DNA of 61,922 nt from a virus: positions 1-61,922 of IMG/VR virus record IMGVR_UViG_3300032315_001592; one strand, given 5' to 3'. The position numbers and the translations under genes were made by a program. The notes under the pieces were generated by a model. The model had not been told where the DNA came from, did no database searches, and saw nothing but the letters and a program-made list of their open reading frames with translations. Positions 42,301-50,068 of this stretch are shown one piece after another; the stretch's first letter is position 1; each line of letters opens with the position of its first letter.

Positions 42301-45300
42301 CCAGCACCACCTCCCGGTAGTTCTCCCCACCCGGCAATTGATACTGGCTGAATTTCGGCTGCGACTGCCCGGCCGCATACTCCGCCGCCCGCGCTTGGTA
42401 CGAGGCTCTCACCCGCGCCACCAGCGGGCGCATCTCACTGGACATCAACTCTTCCTGCCCCTTGGAAAGTTCCCCACGCGCCGCGCTCAGGGCGTAATAC
42501 TCCGCCCCCGACTGCGTCATGCCTTCAGCTCTCGCTTGGGCGATCACGGCGCGATTGGCGTCTTCCAGATTGGTTTGCGATCCCCCCAGCCTCACCTCCT
42601 CCAGCCTCACCGCGCCATCCGTGCGCAAATACTCCAGCACCGCCGCCTTGCTCACCGGCTCCGCCTGCTGCTGCACCCACGGCACGATCCCGCTCCACTT
42701 CAATTCCTCCGCCTTCACCGCACTGCTCGGATTGCTCACAATCCCCACCACCGTCTTTGCATCCGCCCGGTTCGGCATCTTCTGCTCAATCACCTGCGCC
42801 AGCTTCGAATAAAAAGCATTCCCCGCCTGTTTTCTTGGAGAAAAAAGCGCTTGGAATTCTGAATCCTGTTCATTTCCGGCATTTTTTACCGCCCATCTTT
42901 TACCAGCCTCTGTCTGTTTCCTGGCACTGCTCAGTCGGCCCGGCTGCGCAAACAAATCCCCACCACCAAACATCTGAGTCTGTCCAATATCCCCCATTGT
43001 CCCCACCAGCGGCTTCTCCGCCCGCGCCTGCAACTTTTCGCGCAGTACCTTGCGCTCCGCCTCAGCTTTGAGCTCCGCCGGCGTGGTCGCTTCTAAACTG
43101 AAATCACCCGTAGGGGCGGCATCATTTGACAGTAACTTTCCTCCCTGCTCTTGAATCCACTGCTCCGCCTTGGCGCGCGGTCCCTTAAACAACACAGTAT
43201 GCGAAGGTTTGCGTTTCCAACTCAGTTTGGAAATGCCTGTGCCTCCTTCAATCCCAAACACTTTTTTTGCCTGCCTTACATTACCCTCATCATCGATCCA
43301 ATAGCGAGGAATCTTGAAGTCCGGCAATCCTGAAATGCTGGAATCCTGTCCGGCTCCGGTTCCGGCATTCCCTTGCTCCTTCATTCCTTTGCCAGAAACA
43401 GCCACATCCTTACGCCCAGACTGCTCTCCGAGCCCCAGCGTGTTCCGGTCCCCCAGAAAGTTCATCTCATCCTCACCAAACAATCCCGGACCCGCCTGCT
43501 TCCTTGGGCTTCCTAAGCCCGCGTAAAAATCACCTTTCTGGTTTACGCTAAAAGCATCCACATACAGCCCCTGCTGCCCGTCAATCGTCTGCACCCCAAA
43601 CGTCGTACCATCCCTTAGCGTCACGCTCTGAATCTGCATCGGCCCGTCCGGGCCCATGAACTGCGCCGGGTTGGCATCCGGATCAAACTCCTCACCCGCC
43701 GGCACGGGCTCGCTGTCCATCCGCAGCACCTCCACGCGATGCATCTTCCCATCGTCCGCCTTCACCATCATCACGTCCCCAGGCTGCATCTCATGCGGTT
43801 TGATATAAATCGGCCCCTTGGCCGTGCTGCGCTCAAACGCCACGCGCTGCCGTTCCAGCCGCGCAAAATACGCCTGCTCTTCATCCTGCACCGTCGTGGC
43901 GCCGCCTTGTTTCTTGGCTTGGTAGCGCTTGATCACGTCCTTGATCTTCCGTGCCAGCATCTCGCCGGTCACGTCTTCCTCGGCCACACCGGGGAAATAC
44001 CCCGCGCCATGCAGTTCCTGCAGCGCCTGGTCCAGCGTGCTGCCGTTGCCGTTCTTGAACACCAGCCCCGCATAAAACCTCGGGATTTCCGCCTGCCGAA
44101 TGTCATCCCAGTCACCGATTTTGCGGCGGTCCTTGCCGTCCTGCGCCATGCGCGCCAGCCAGCCTTCAGACGGGCGTGTGATCCGGCCATGGTAGCGATT
44201 GATCCACACCACCACGTTTTCCTTGCCGTTGTCAGGGTCAGGAATCGCCGCCATCCCGCGAATCGCATTCTCACTCGGATTGCGCAGCGCGCCCTTCCTC
44301 TCGGGCCGTACGTCCATTTCCGCATCCGCCGCCATCGCCAGCGCCGCCTCATCCTCATTGACCGGCTTGGTTTTTTCTTTTTCTTTCACCTTTTTCGGCT
44401 GGGCACTTTCCGGCGGCTCCACGTCATCCAAGCCCTCCTTCTGCAACCGAATCCCTGCCTCCTTCGTCTTGCGCATCACCGCCTCGGCGGCCGTCAGCCG
44501 GTCCTCCCACAGTTCGCGCAGATCCTGCGGCAGCTTGTTCATCTCGCGTCGCACAAAGTTCACGTACCGACTCAGCATCAAATACATCCGTTGCAGCAAC
44601 CCCACGTCGCGAATCGCCGCATTCTCACTGGTGAACGTCCCCTGCCGGATCATCCGACTGGCTTCAAAGTACAGCATGTAGGCCTCGTCATCGGTCAAAT
44701 CCGCCGGCGGCTTGGCCGGCACGCTGCCGTCCTTGATCCCCACCGCAAAGTACTGCTTCCACGCCGCGTTGAACACCCCTGGCTGCGCTGCATGGATGTC
44801 CCTGGCCAAATCAATGGCCTCGCTCCGACTCATCACCATCAGGTCGGCCCGGTGCTGCCACTCCTCATTCAGCGCGCGCTCGAGTTCCGCATCCGTGATG
44901 CCTCCCGCCTCCGCAAACGTCGCCGGGTCCACCAGCAATTCCACGCCCGTGGCCCGTCCTTGCGCATCGTAGTCAATCACCTGCGCCGCCATGCCCCCAC
45001 CCGGCAGACTGCCATTAGGAACAATCGTCACGCCCTCAAACAGACGTCCAAACTTCGTGTCGATGAGCTCCTCCACCTTGTTGAAGCGACGCACCACGCC
45101 CTTGATCCTCTCCGCCGCCGCTTTCTTCCCACTTTCCGGCAGCCCCTTCGCCAGCGACTGCATCCCCGCAATCACCTCCCCCTGCGCCCGTTTCCAGTCC
45201 CCCCGCTCAATCAGCGCCCCCGCAGCGCGAGCCTCCGGCGTGCGCGAACTCTGGCTCCGGTCTCCGCCTTCCGTACTGGGAGCGCCAGTTTGCAACTGGC

Positions 45301-48300
45301 TCCGGCTCTGGCCTCCGGCTTCTGACAGTATTGTAGTCCCGCCTTCAGGCGGTTCCGGGCGAACGTCCCCACCCCCCACCAATTCATCACCAGCCCCCGT
45401 TTGGCCAGCCAATCCTTGTCCAACTCCGGTTCCGGTTCCCCCATTCCCTTGCTCCTTCATTCCCTTGCCAGAAACAAGCGCGTCCTTCGTCCCAGCACCC
45501 TCAGCCCTCCGCATCACCGGCTTTTCCGCCCGCGTCTCCGCCTTGAACTGCCCCCTCACCATCCAACGCGACATCTTCGCCGGGTCCCGCTGAAACCCTT
45601 CCGCCTTCATTGCCTCCTCAAACGCCGGGTCGATCATCTGCACCTCATACCTTGGCCCCATCACGCCCATGCGCCGCACCACCCCACGCGCCGCCCGCAG
45701 TGCCTGCTCACCACTCAGCCCACGACTCGCCAGCTCCGCCCCAATCTCATCCACCCGCGCCTCCACCGTCGGATCAAACGCCTCCTCCGTAGCGCGAGCC
45801 TCCGGCTTGCTCCGGCTCTGGCCTCCGGCTTCTGACAGTATTGTAGTCCCGCCTTCAGGCGGTTCCGGGCGAACGTTCCCAGCGCCTCCTCCTACCGCCG
45901 AATCTCCACCAGCAGCCGCGACACCACGTGCCGCCTGAATCCCCGCGCCAGCAGCCATTTCCGCGCCTGCCCTTCCGGCATCTTTGCCAGCAATTGCCGC
46001 TGTGTCTCCGTCAACTCGTCCTCTTTCATTCGTCAATGTCCCTTCCGTGTTTGGTTTCTGTTCTGGTTTTCCCTCCGGTTTCTGCAAACCACCGTCAACC
46101 ACCGTCAACGGCGGGCTTGCACGCCCTTCAGCCACTGTCTTCAATTCTTTGATCTCCCTCCGCCTCTCCACCTCGCTCTTCCCGATCCGCGCCGCCACCG
46201 CAGGCAACCGCTTGCCTAGGTTATCAATCTGTCGCTGCGTGATGATCACTTCTCCGTCCTCAATCACCACCGGCTGAAACCCATCGGGCCGCACGCCCTT
46301 CTTCCACACGCTCGTGCGCCCCGCCTGCGGGTCCTTCTTGTCCAGCGGCACCGACTCATAATGCCCCGGCGTCCCATCGCGATTCAACCCCACCTGACGC
46401 AGTTCCTCGTCCGGGAAATCTTCCAGCGTCTCTCCCTGCGCCAGGCGCAGCAAAACTTCCGCCTTCGCCTTCGTCGCCGCCACCGTCGCCGCCGACATCC
46501 CCGCCGGCGCAAACCCCGCCAACTCCGCTTCCGCCTCCGTAGTGCGAGCCTCCAGCTTGCGCGAGCTCTGGCCTCCGTCTCCGCCTTCCGTACTGGGAGC
46601 GCCAGTTTGCAACTGGCTCCGACTCTGGCCTCCGTTTCCGGTTCTTAGTATTGTAGTCCCGCCTTTAGGCGGTTCTGGTCGAACGTCCCCAACCCCCGCC
46701 AATTCATCACCAGCCCCCGTTTGGCTAGCCATACCTTGGCCAGCCCCATCAAGATCAGGCCCATTCCCTTGCTCCTTCATTCCCTTGCCAAAATCAGCGC
46801 GCCCATCTCGCCCACCGCCCGACATCATTTCAAACCCACCCCCCATCACCGCGCCCGCTATCGCCGCCGTGACCGTTTCTTCCCAAATGCTGCTCCAGCT
46901 CTTGGTCGGATCATAGCTGTGCCTCTGAATAACCCCCTGAATCAGCTGGTCCGGCGCTTCCTCCAGCGCCCCTTCCTTGAGCGCACCCTTGCCCACCGTG
47001 GTCAGCCATTGCTTCAGCCCCTGCTTGAATCCGGGCTGCCTCAGCACGCTTTCCATGCCGTTGACCCCACCCGCCGCTGTCAGCGCATACGTGGCCACGC
47101 CAGACGCCAGCGCGGGCACCAGCGCCGCCTTGCGCGCTTCTGCCGTGCTCAGTCCTCGATTCTCCCGGTAGCCCTGCACTGCATCGCCGTACACCTGCCC
47201 AAAGGTCTGTGCGCCTGCTGCTGCCGCCGCGCTTTGCAGCGCCAGCATCTCACTGCGCGTTGCTGCACCCACCGCTCCGCCCACGCCCAGAGCGGGCGCA
47301 CTGCTCACCAGCATGCTGGCTCCCTGATTCACCCACTGCCCTGTGGGCAGTGCTTGCGATTCCGCACTCATCTGCGCCACGTCCCGGCCCAGGCTCTGGT
47401 TCAATTTCAAAGCGTCATCACTCACCACGCTCGCTATCCCCGTGGCACTCTGCGCCAGTCCCAGCACGCCTTGCGCTGCTCCGAGCAATGCCTGATTCCA
47501 GCGCACCTTCCACGCGCCCGTGCTAAACACCCCACTGTTTTCCTTTTCAAACAACTTCAGCTTTTCTTCATCACTCAAGCCTTCATGCAGCTTGCGCGGT
47601 TGCGGCTGCCTGCCGTTGGCCAGGGCTTCCATCTTTTCCTCGCGCGTCGGCGGCACTTCCGCCTCTTCCCAGTCGCGAAACACCCCCAGCGGCCGCAGCG
47701 TGTCCAGCTTCAGCTTGATCGCCTGGGCCTTGAGTTCAGGCTGCATCTCCAGCGCCTTGGCTTTTTCTGCCTCACTGGCTCCCGCGCCGGCCACGGCAGC
47801 GGCATACGCCTCGTCATCGGTCCAGCGCTCCGGATTCACCAGCACGCGCCCGGCACTGTCCATGCGCACGGGGGCCTCGGTGTCTCCGCGACTCCAATCC
47901 AGCAGCGCGGCATCCCTCAGCATCTTCACGGCTTGGACGCGATTCTCCTTCGTCTTGGCCATGCCCAGACCGTCCAGCAGGCTTTCCACGCCCTGCCCCG
48001 CCGCTTCCGTTTCCACGGCCAGCGGGTCCCGATCAAATTCGGCGTTCAAGTCCACCCCCGCAGGCATCTTTTGCGCAGCAGCAGCATACGCCTGCTCGAT
48101 GGCGGGCCCCAGTTTCTTCTGCATCTGCTCGGCTTTAGCCGCAATCTTCTCCCGCTCTTTCCCAGCCCACTCCTGCAAGCTCACATCATCCCCGCCCTGG
48201 TGCTTCTCCACGGCGGCATCCACCTGCGCCAGCTCATCTCCCAGCTTGGCACCGGGCAGACTGTTGAGCTGCTCATAGACCTTCTGCCGCTCGGCTTTGG

Positions 48301-49975
48301 CGACCCCTCGGGCCGCTTCCTGCTTTTTTTGCAGCACACCTCCACCGGCTTGGATGAGCTTGGCCGCCCGTTCCAGTTCGCCCGCCTCGGCATCGATCCG
48401 GTCCATCTCGGACTGATTATGCTTCTCAAACGTCCCCGTTTTCTCCAGCGCCTGCTCCAGTTGCGGCGCCAGATCCTTGAACACGTTCACCGTGGTACCG
48501 TCGCCCGTGGTGTACGGAATCAAATCCGCCGCCTTGTGCGGCTGCTGCAGTCGTTGCGCATTGCGCGCCAGCACGCCATCCACCTCACCATTCACCGCCT
48601 GGGTCTGCTGCCGCAGCGCATCGCGCCGCGCCTGCCAGTCCACCTTGCGCTGCTCAAAGTCCTGCATCTGCCCGTCCAGTGCCTGATTCAGTGCCTCCGG
48701 CTCCAGCCCTTCAAACTCTTGCAGCACCTGCGTCTCATACGCCGCCGGATCATCCCGCTGCAACATCAGCTTCGTTAGCCTCGCCCGGCGCTCCTCATCA
48801 CTCAGCGAATCATCCTCCGCCAAAGCCGAAATCCGCCCCTCAATCACCGCCTTGCGCACCGCTTCCGTGCTCTGGACTCCGGTTCCGGGTATTGTAGTCC
48901 CGGCTTCAGCCGGTTCCGGGCGAACGTCCCCAGACCCCCCACCCAATGAATTCCGACTCCGGTCCCCATTCCCTTGCTCCTTCATTCCCTTGCCAAAATC
49001 AAAACCACCCTTCGTCCCAGCACCCTCTGCCCCCCTCACCCCCATCACCACCGGCGGCATCGCCGTCTTCAGCCCACGCTTCTCCCTCTGCAACCAGCCC
49101 TGCACCTCGTTGTTGGCCCGACTGTACTCCAGCTTGCGCACTTCATGCGCCCGCACCAGCGCATCGGCCGCATCCGCCTCGGCTTGCACCCGGTCACGTT
49201 CCGCCACCAACGCAGCACGGGCCGCTGTCCGTTTGGCGATCGCTGCCCCATCCAAAATCTGCCCAGCTTCAGTCTCGCCGTTCTCAATCTCGGCTTCGAG
49301 CATCTTGATCTGCGCATTGGCCTTCTTTACCGTCTCCAGCTTAAAACGGTGCTTCAGCCCCAGGTCCTGCCCTTCCAGATCCAGCCCTCGCATCACCTGT
49401 GCGGTCTGATCATCCACCGCCGTCAACGCCGCACCCTTCTGCTCGCGCCAGTCCTTCGCCGCAGCATCAAACGCCTCTGCCTTGTCCTTGGCCACTTTCT
49501 CCGCCTGCAGCGCCTGCCACTGCTCATCCGTGTGCCGCGGCACCATGTTCCCCTCGGCATCTTCCACCCACGGGCGCTGCTCCTTGAAATACTTCACCCG
49601 CAGCGCGTCATTCTTGGCCTTGCGCTCCTTCTGCGCCTGCCATTCCTCGTCCGAGTACTGACTTTGAATCAATCCATCGGCATCCGTGTAGATGGGCCGT
49701 TTTTCACGGCGCGCTTGCAGCTCCATCTCGTTGTTGCGCACTCGCTTGGCCTCTTTCTCAGCATCCGCCTGCCCTTTTTCATAGGCCTTGGCCGCGTCCT
49801 CCGCTGCCGCTTCCTGCTCTTTGGCGGCCAGAGCTAAACGCTTGGACTCCGCCCGGTACGCAGCTTCTTCAATCGCTGCCCTCGGATCTTCCACGCTTGC
49901 GGTGCGACTCCCTCCCGTGGGCTGGGTGTAGCGATTGCGTCGGGCTTGCAGCAAGTAATTGAGGTCGGCAGGCAT
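36341..49975 (-). CDS. Giant polyvalent protein (4544 residues) with pyrophosphatase-like, EIQSD-type, ART-like and LPD38-like domains
   Basis: One uninterrupted frame. 1-320: charged coiled coils (MPADLNYLLQARRNRY start). About 860-1050: hydrophobic/helical block (MLVSSAPALGVGGAVGAATR). About 1500-2150: conserved polyvalent modules, including ALNEEWQHRADLM, a possible degenerate zincin. 2379-2966: GTFIEEIQSDRHQEGREKGY module with WTTGETQAERYDLS and KVGGEGMKGFYDQILP. 3160-3270: inorganic pyrophosphatase-like polyvalent domain (NDLPEPTAAQKEAGNY, DHYGYLKGTKGADGDQVDVF). 3351-3538: possible ADP-ribosyltransferase-like domain (SIFLTDNLNAAKDYA). 3538-4544: LPD38-like (WRLEDDIYKAAAYLKAKS, FPYYDKGTSGTLKFLGR). 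Such proteins are thought to enter the cell with phage DNA. Seven RKQ motifs mark domain borders; many dispersed repeats form the linkers. Confidence 0.85.
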   Translation of the reverse strand: MPADLNYLLQARRNRYTQPTGGSRTASVEDPRAAIEEAAYRAESKRLALAAKEQEAAAEDAAKAYEKGQADAEKEAKRVRNNEMELQARREKRPIYTDADGLIQSQYSDEEWQAQKERKAKNDALRVKYFKEQRPWVEDAEGNMVPRHTDEQWQALQAEKVAKDKAEAFDAAAKDWREQKGAALTAVDDQTAQVMRGLDLEGQDLGLKHRFKLETVKKANAQIKMLEAEIENGETEAGQILDGAAIAKRTAARAALVAERDRVQAEADAADALVRAHEVRKLEYSRANNEVQGWLQREKRGLKTAMPPVVMGVRGAEGAGTKGGFDFGKGMKEQGNGDRSRNSLGGGSGDVRPEPAEAGTTIPGTGVQSTEAVRKAVIEGRISALAEDDSLSDEERRARLTKLMLQRDDPAAYETQVLQEFEGLEPEALNQALDGQMQDFEQRKVDWQARRDALRQQTQAVNGEVDGVLARNAQRLQQPHKAADLIPYTTGDGTTVNVFKDLAPQLEQALEKTGTFEKHNQSEMDRIDAEAGELERAAKLIQAGGGVLQKKQEAARGVAKAERQKVYEQLNSLPGAKLGDELAQVDAAVEKHQGGDDVSLQEWAGKEREKIAAKAEQMQKKLGPAIEQAYAAAAQKMPAGVDLNAEFDRDPLAVETEAAGQGVESLLDGLGMAKTKENRVQAVKMLRDAALLDWSRGDTEAPVRMDSAGRVLVNPERWTDDEAYAAAVAGAGASEAEKAKALEMQPELKAQAIKLKLDTLRPLGVFRDWEEAEVPPTREEKMEALANGRQPQPRKLHEGLSDEEKLKLFEKENSGVFSTGAWKVRWNQALLGAAQGVLGLAQSATGIASVVSDDALKLNQSLGRDVAQMSAESQALPTGQWVNQGASMLVSSAPALGVGGAVGAATRSEMLALQSAAAAAGAQTFGQVYGDAVQGYRENRGLSTAEARKAALVPALASGVATYALTAAGGVNGMESVLRQPGFKQGLKQWLTTVGKGALKEGALEEAPDQLIQGVIQRHSYDPTKSWSSIWEETVTAAIAGAVMGGGFEMMSGGGRDGRADFGKGMKEQGNGPDLDGAGQGMASQTGAGDELAGVGDVRPEPPKGGTTILRTGNGGQSRSQLQTGAPSTEGGDGGQSSRKLEARTTEAEAELAGFAPAGMSAATVAATKAKAEVLLRLAQGETLEDFPDEELRQVGLNRDGTPGHYESVPLDKKDPQAGRTSVWKKGVRPDGFQPVVIEDGEVIITQRQIDNLGKRLPAVAARIGKSEVERRREIKELKTVAEGRASPPLTVVDGGLQKPEGKPEQKPNTEGTLTNERGRVDGDTAAIAGKDAGRAGAEMAAGAGIQAARGVAAAGGDSAVGGGAGNVRPEPPEGGTTILSEAGGQSRSKPEARATEEAFDPTVEARVDEIGAELASRGLSGEQALRAARGVVRRMGVMGPRYEVQMIDPAFEEAMKAEGFQRDPAKMSRWMVRGQFKAETRAEKPVMRRAEGAGTKDALVSGKGMKEQGNGGTGTGVGQGLAGQTGAGDELVGGGDVRPEPPEGGTTILSEAGGQSRSQLQTGAPSTEGGDRSQSSRTPEARAAGALIERGDWKRAQGEVIAGMQSLAKGLPESGKKAAAERIKGVVRRFNKVEELIDTKFGRLFEGVTIVPNGSLPGGGMAAQVIDYDAQGRATGVELLVDPATFAEAGGITDAELERALNEEWQHRADLMVMSRSEAIDLARDIHAAQPGVFNAAWKQYFAVGIKDGSVPAKPPADLTDDEAYMLYFEASRMIRQGTFTSENAAIRDVGLLQRMYLMLSRYVNFVRREMNKLPQDLRELWEDRLTAAEAVMRKTKEAGIRLQKEGLDDVEPPESAQPKKVKEKEKTKPVNEDEAALAMAADAEMDVRPERKGALRNPSENAIRGMAAIPDPDNGKENVVVWINRYHGRITRPSEGWLARMAQDGKDRRKIGDWDDIRQAEIPRFYAGLVFKNGNGSTLDQALQELHGAGYFPGVAEEDVTGEMLARKIKDVIKRYQAKKQGGATTVQDEEQAYFARLERQRVAFERSTAKGPIYIKPHEMQPGDVMMVKADDGKMHRVEVLRMDSEPVPAGEEFDPDANPAQFMGPDGPMQIQSVTLRDGTTFGVQTIDGQQGLYVDAFSVNQKGDFYAGLGSPRKQAGPGLFGEDEMNFLGDRNTLGLGEQSGRKDVAVSGKGMKEQGNAGTGAGQDSSISGLPDFKIPRYWIDDEGNVRQAKKVFGIEGGTGISKLSWKRKPSHTVLFKGPRAKAEQWIQEQGGKLLSNDAAPTGDFSLEATTPAELKAEAERKVLREKLQARAEKPLVGTMGDIGQTQMFGGGDLFAQPGRLSSARKQTEAGKRWAVKNAGNEQDSEFQALFSPRKQAGNAFYSKLAQVIEQKMPNRADAKTVVGIVSNPSSAVKAEELKWSGIVPWVQQQAEPVSKAAVLEYLRTDGAVRLEEVRLGGSQTNLEDANRAVIAQARAEGMTQSGAEYYALSAARGELSKGQEELMSSEMRPLVARVRASYQARAAEYAAGQSQPKFSQYQLPGGENYREVVLAMPPVVEEYTGFNTKVLEQDDPLVQEQSKDSQTRFWFIQAPGQVFQIARAKYPNAGDALSYVLREKQPEPSPATNYTSRHFGNVPNYVAHMRLNDRRDADGQAGTFIEEIQSDRHQEGREKGYRGELTPAFQEYLRQLPEAVRADALHLYHAPSATTHESGPYWRRLETAAPDTDHNLIHDEREKTEETIPDAPFRTTWPLQMFKRALADAVSDGKQWIGWTTGETQAERYDLSQQIDAIKYLKTGDTYTLTAEKGSETLIEREGLSPTEVSDLVGKDIAQKIINGEGESTENEDYPGVKQLSGEGLKVGGEGMKGFYDQILPKEIGKYVKQWGAGVQKAELIGSGNPMWSSLEQFADEVYPGAAIDDDLRAAYARAKYTKASATPFWKVEVTPAMRDGVKAGQALFSARKQKPILETIEQVQEWHQAQNKGEAVDQLPEDLRAKIEADERWQWLQEHDASEEFAPWYPEPYRAASQAYADFSARQEADEELTAAEEKAMEKAQDKLLRWEMDGGPWNHVVATYEPEIEARMKEVIAQIEATGRWEWDAKEDEFVATDEDNAQVLYSARKQGVARPEPPKGGTTLLRTGARATGVDRAAHEAATSPRNDLPEPTAAQKEAGNYAKGHVSIGGHEISIENPAGSRRRPEWPVLRDHYGYLKGTKGADGDQVDVFVKPGTLADYAGPVFVVRQNVVEEEPLTVAEGRRPPLTVVDGGLQNPRQKWKATGKLDEYKVMLGYATAEEARGAYLRNYTPGWPGLAKLTTHTMPEFEVIKRSVFGGDVGARATDKALASARKQGQGGGMADPDKAARNAEPSPGGLSEAEAKYFGPLYFGNRTEGQQIDDIGDSIFLTDNLNAAKDYAHSNNVPQAFYITGKVASVDDLDIDWSAYRWNEYHLEEGSGTDDLDLGALLANKNHRRTVAHQLRKQGFTALKFSGDVSSYGQIEHDSWLVADSKKIKRAEVNPDSLTLSRAVGGTLAAPRKQWKVNELLAKADWGRIDKALTGRLAAAVTDAARWIKKQALPGEAQVNPVDAALELLAGWSVEGQIAESGAKMKPAQRDELMAQTRRQMRRFWNYGVRQLVPDASLPADVLAKKREMTMNQGLSNEVALDIGKRALAGKPKLSDLVVGEAQQNPEVRRKMFLAMNPKIDSGVTMASLNPEERRVAEALLKLRDELGQRMVRAGRIGLQTYEAMREGTSHYYDHDVKKEKSLLRQMSLGLRNLFAQTATAFHIVDTQTKQPDGSPALVMHPGSRNRPTYRFDTQEQMRGFYEEFIKDHILQAAEKGNAGRYPWMTPADKAALMGVTRDSLNNPGRMSADQRAVVARLQEQLRDRFEKRVPLTYDEHSKAGLIEDPFYSVARQIAEMGHDVATAEFFNSIAAVPDYVRDAPTIGYTEMPDTAKLGALAGKYVRDDVAAEVQQLTELPGMGMKFYDALLGLFKTGKTVLNPGSHGRNVVGNIAFAHMAGSNPLNPGNWAYYTDALRVLREGGAEYREMYEKGVLGGDFLTGEIKRSLRQLVPDAATVLREAENGNMSWLFGLKEHMARRWQGLLKTPGKALDIAATAWRLEDDIYKAAAYLKAKSMGMSSTEAAEHVREWFPYYDKGTSGTLKFLGRFAFPFLSFKRESFRILKNGLTKKPLATIATLALPRLLTQIALTMAEMRLLMWTLGLGLKDERDKEDVMKALKGRAGRLLSPIAGDTSLFSILLPFRDGNGGLQQWDLSNTHPFGDWLATRIEDAESREPWLARQAREMLTGSPFLGLLTETAFNKDSFTGRRIYEDDMSSGEATGKLVEHAFTELAPPITPTVSLPGGVKLEGTSARTIRKAFEQSPSKLAPARNPTQAVIRTLVGLDVRPADPNLYEDVAEYRVKNNLPAVPRGQQFPTDAVGRARAELYRLLIQPKVDVPAVKAQLDVLAKNGAKIPSVQDLFKDRQPQDVMKLKKHQQRWMNQLAPEARRVLEAAQKQQTGAKAGALDAMAKARAGG
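39350..43510 (-). other. Seven (S/A)(A/P)RKQ motifs at domain borders of the giant protein
   Basis: Motif copies, leftward order with residue number of the first amino acid: SPRKQ 43496-43510 (2156), SARKQ 42914-42928 (2350), SPRKQ 42827-42841 (2379), SARKQ 41066-41080 (2966), SARKQ 40589-40603 (3125), SARKQ 39911-39925 (3351), APRKQ 39350-39364 (3538). Most follow L-x or LF/LY/LA. They separate recognised domains almost exactly. Interpretation as processing sites is inference. Confidence 0.6.
40151..40210 (+). repeat. D-type repeat inside the giant gene
   Basis: CAAACCACCGTCAACCACC then GTCAACGGCGG and TTCAGCCACTGTCAACGG. On the coding strand it reads LTVAEG...PPLTVVDGGLQNP and falls inside the pyrophosphatase-like domain. 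A near-identical copy at 46081-46139 is read in the same frame (VAEGRASPPLTVVDGGLQ). Confidence 0.8.
45225..45475 (+). repeat. Composite A-B-C-R2 repeat inside the giant gene, copy 1
   Basis: A (45225-45246), B (45275-45305), C (45331-45365) and R2 (45441-45475) in order. On the coding strand it gives GKGMKEQGN, VRPEPPEGGTTIL, SRSQLQTGAPSTEGG and TPEARA. It matches 46541-46795 over about 250 bases, including the non-palindromic spacer, at a distance of about 1320 bases (a multiple of three). Confidence 0.85.
45784..45875 (+). repeat. Composite A-C repeat inside the giant gene
   Basis: A (near 45786-45808) and C (45840-45872) without B between them, read as VRPEPPEGGTTIL and SRSKPEARA. A shortened form of the A-B-C unit. 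Confidence 0.75.
46541..46795 (+). repeat. Composite A-B-C-R2 repeat inside the giant gene, copy 2
   Basis: A (46541-46565), B (46590-46621), C (46651-46685) and R2 (46761-46795), same order and spacing as copy 1. Read as GKGMKEQGN, VRPEPPKGGTTIL, SRSQLQTGAPSTEGG and SRKLEART. Confidence 0.85.
48893..49003 (+). repeat. C and R2 repeats inside the giant gene
   Basis: A C variant with the stem CCGGCT tc AGCCGG (48893-48926) is followed by R2 (48966-49003). The two stem bases changed relative to CCGCCT/AGGCGG are complementary, so pairing is kept. Coding reading: VRPEPAEAGTTI and GKGMKEQGN. Confidence 0.8.
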
Positions 49976-49995
49976 AAAATCAGCGTCGTAGGTAT

Positions 49996-50016
49996 CAGGG
50001 TTTTAAATCAACCCTG
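49996..50016 (-). promoter_or_regulatory. Hairpin upstream of the giant gene
   Basis: A 7-bp stem (CAGGGTT/AACCCTG, 7-base loop) lies 20 bases before the start codon at 49975. It could affect message stability or translation of the 13.6-kb gene; no T-run follows. Confidence 0.3.
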
Positions 50017-50068
50017 CCAGCGGCGCTGTGCCTGCCCTCAGGGTGGCAGTGTAGCGGCTGCCCGCGCA

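Noticed and set aside
45225-46795. Insertion sequence within the giant gene
   Set aside because: No transposase frame or terminal inverted repeats; the block is about 250 bp of known repeat families and keeps the reading frame.
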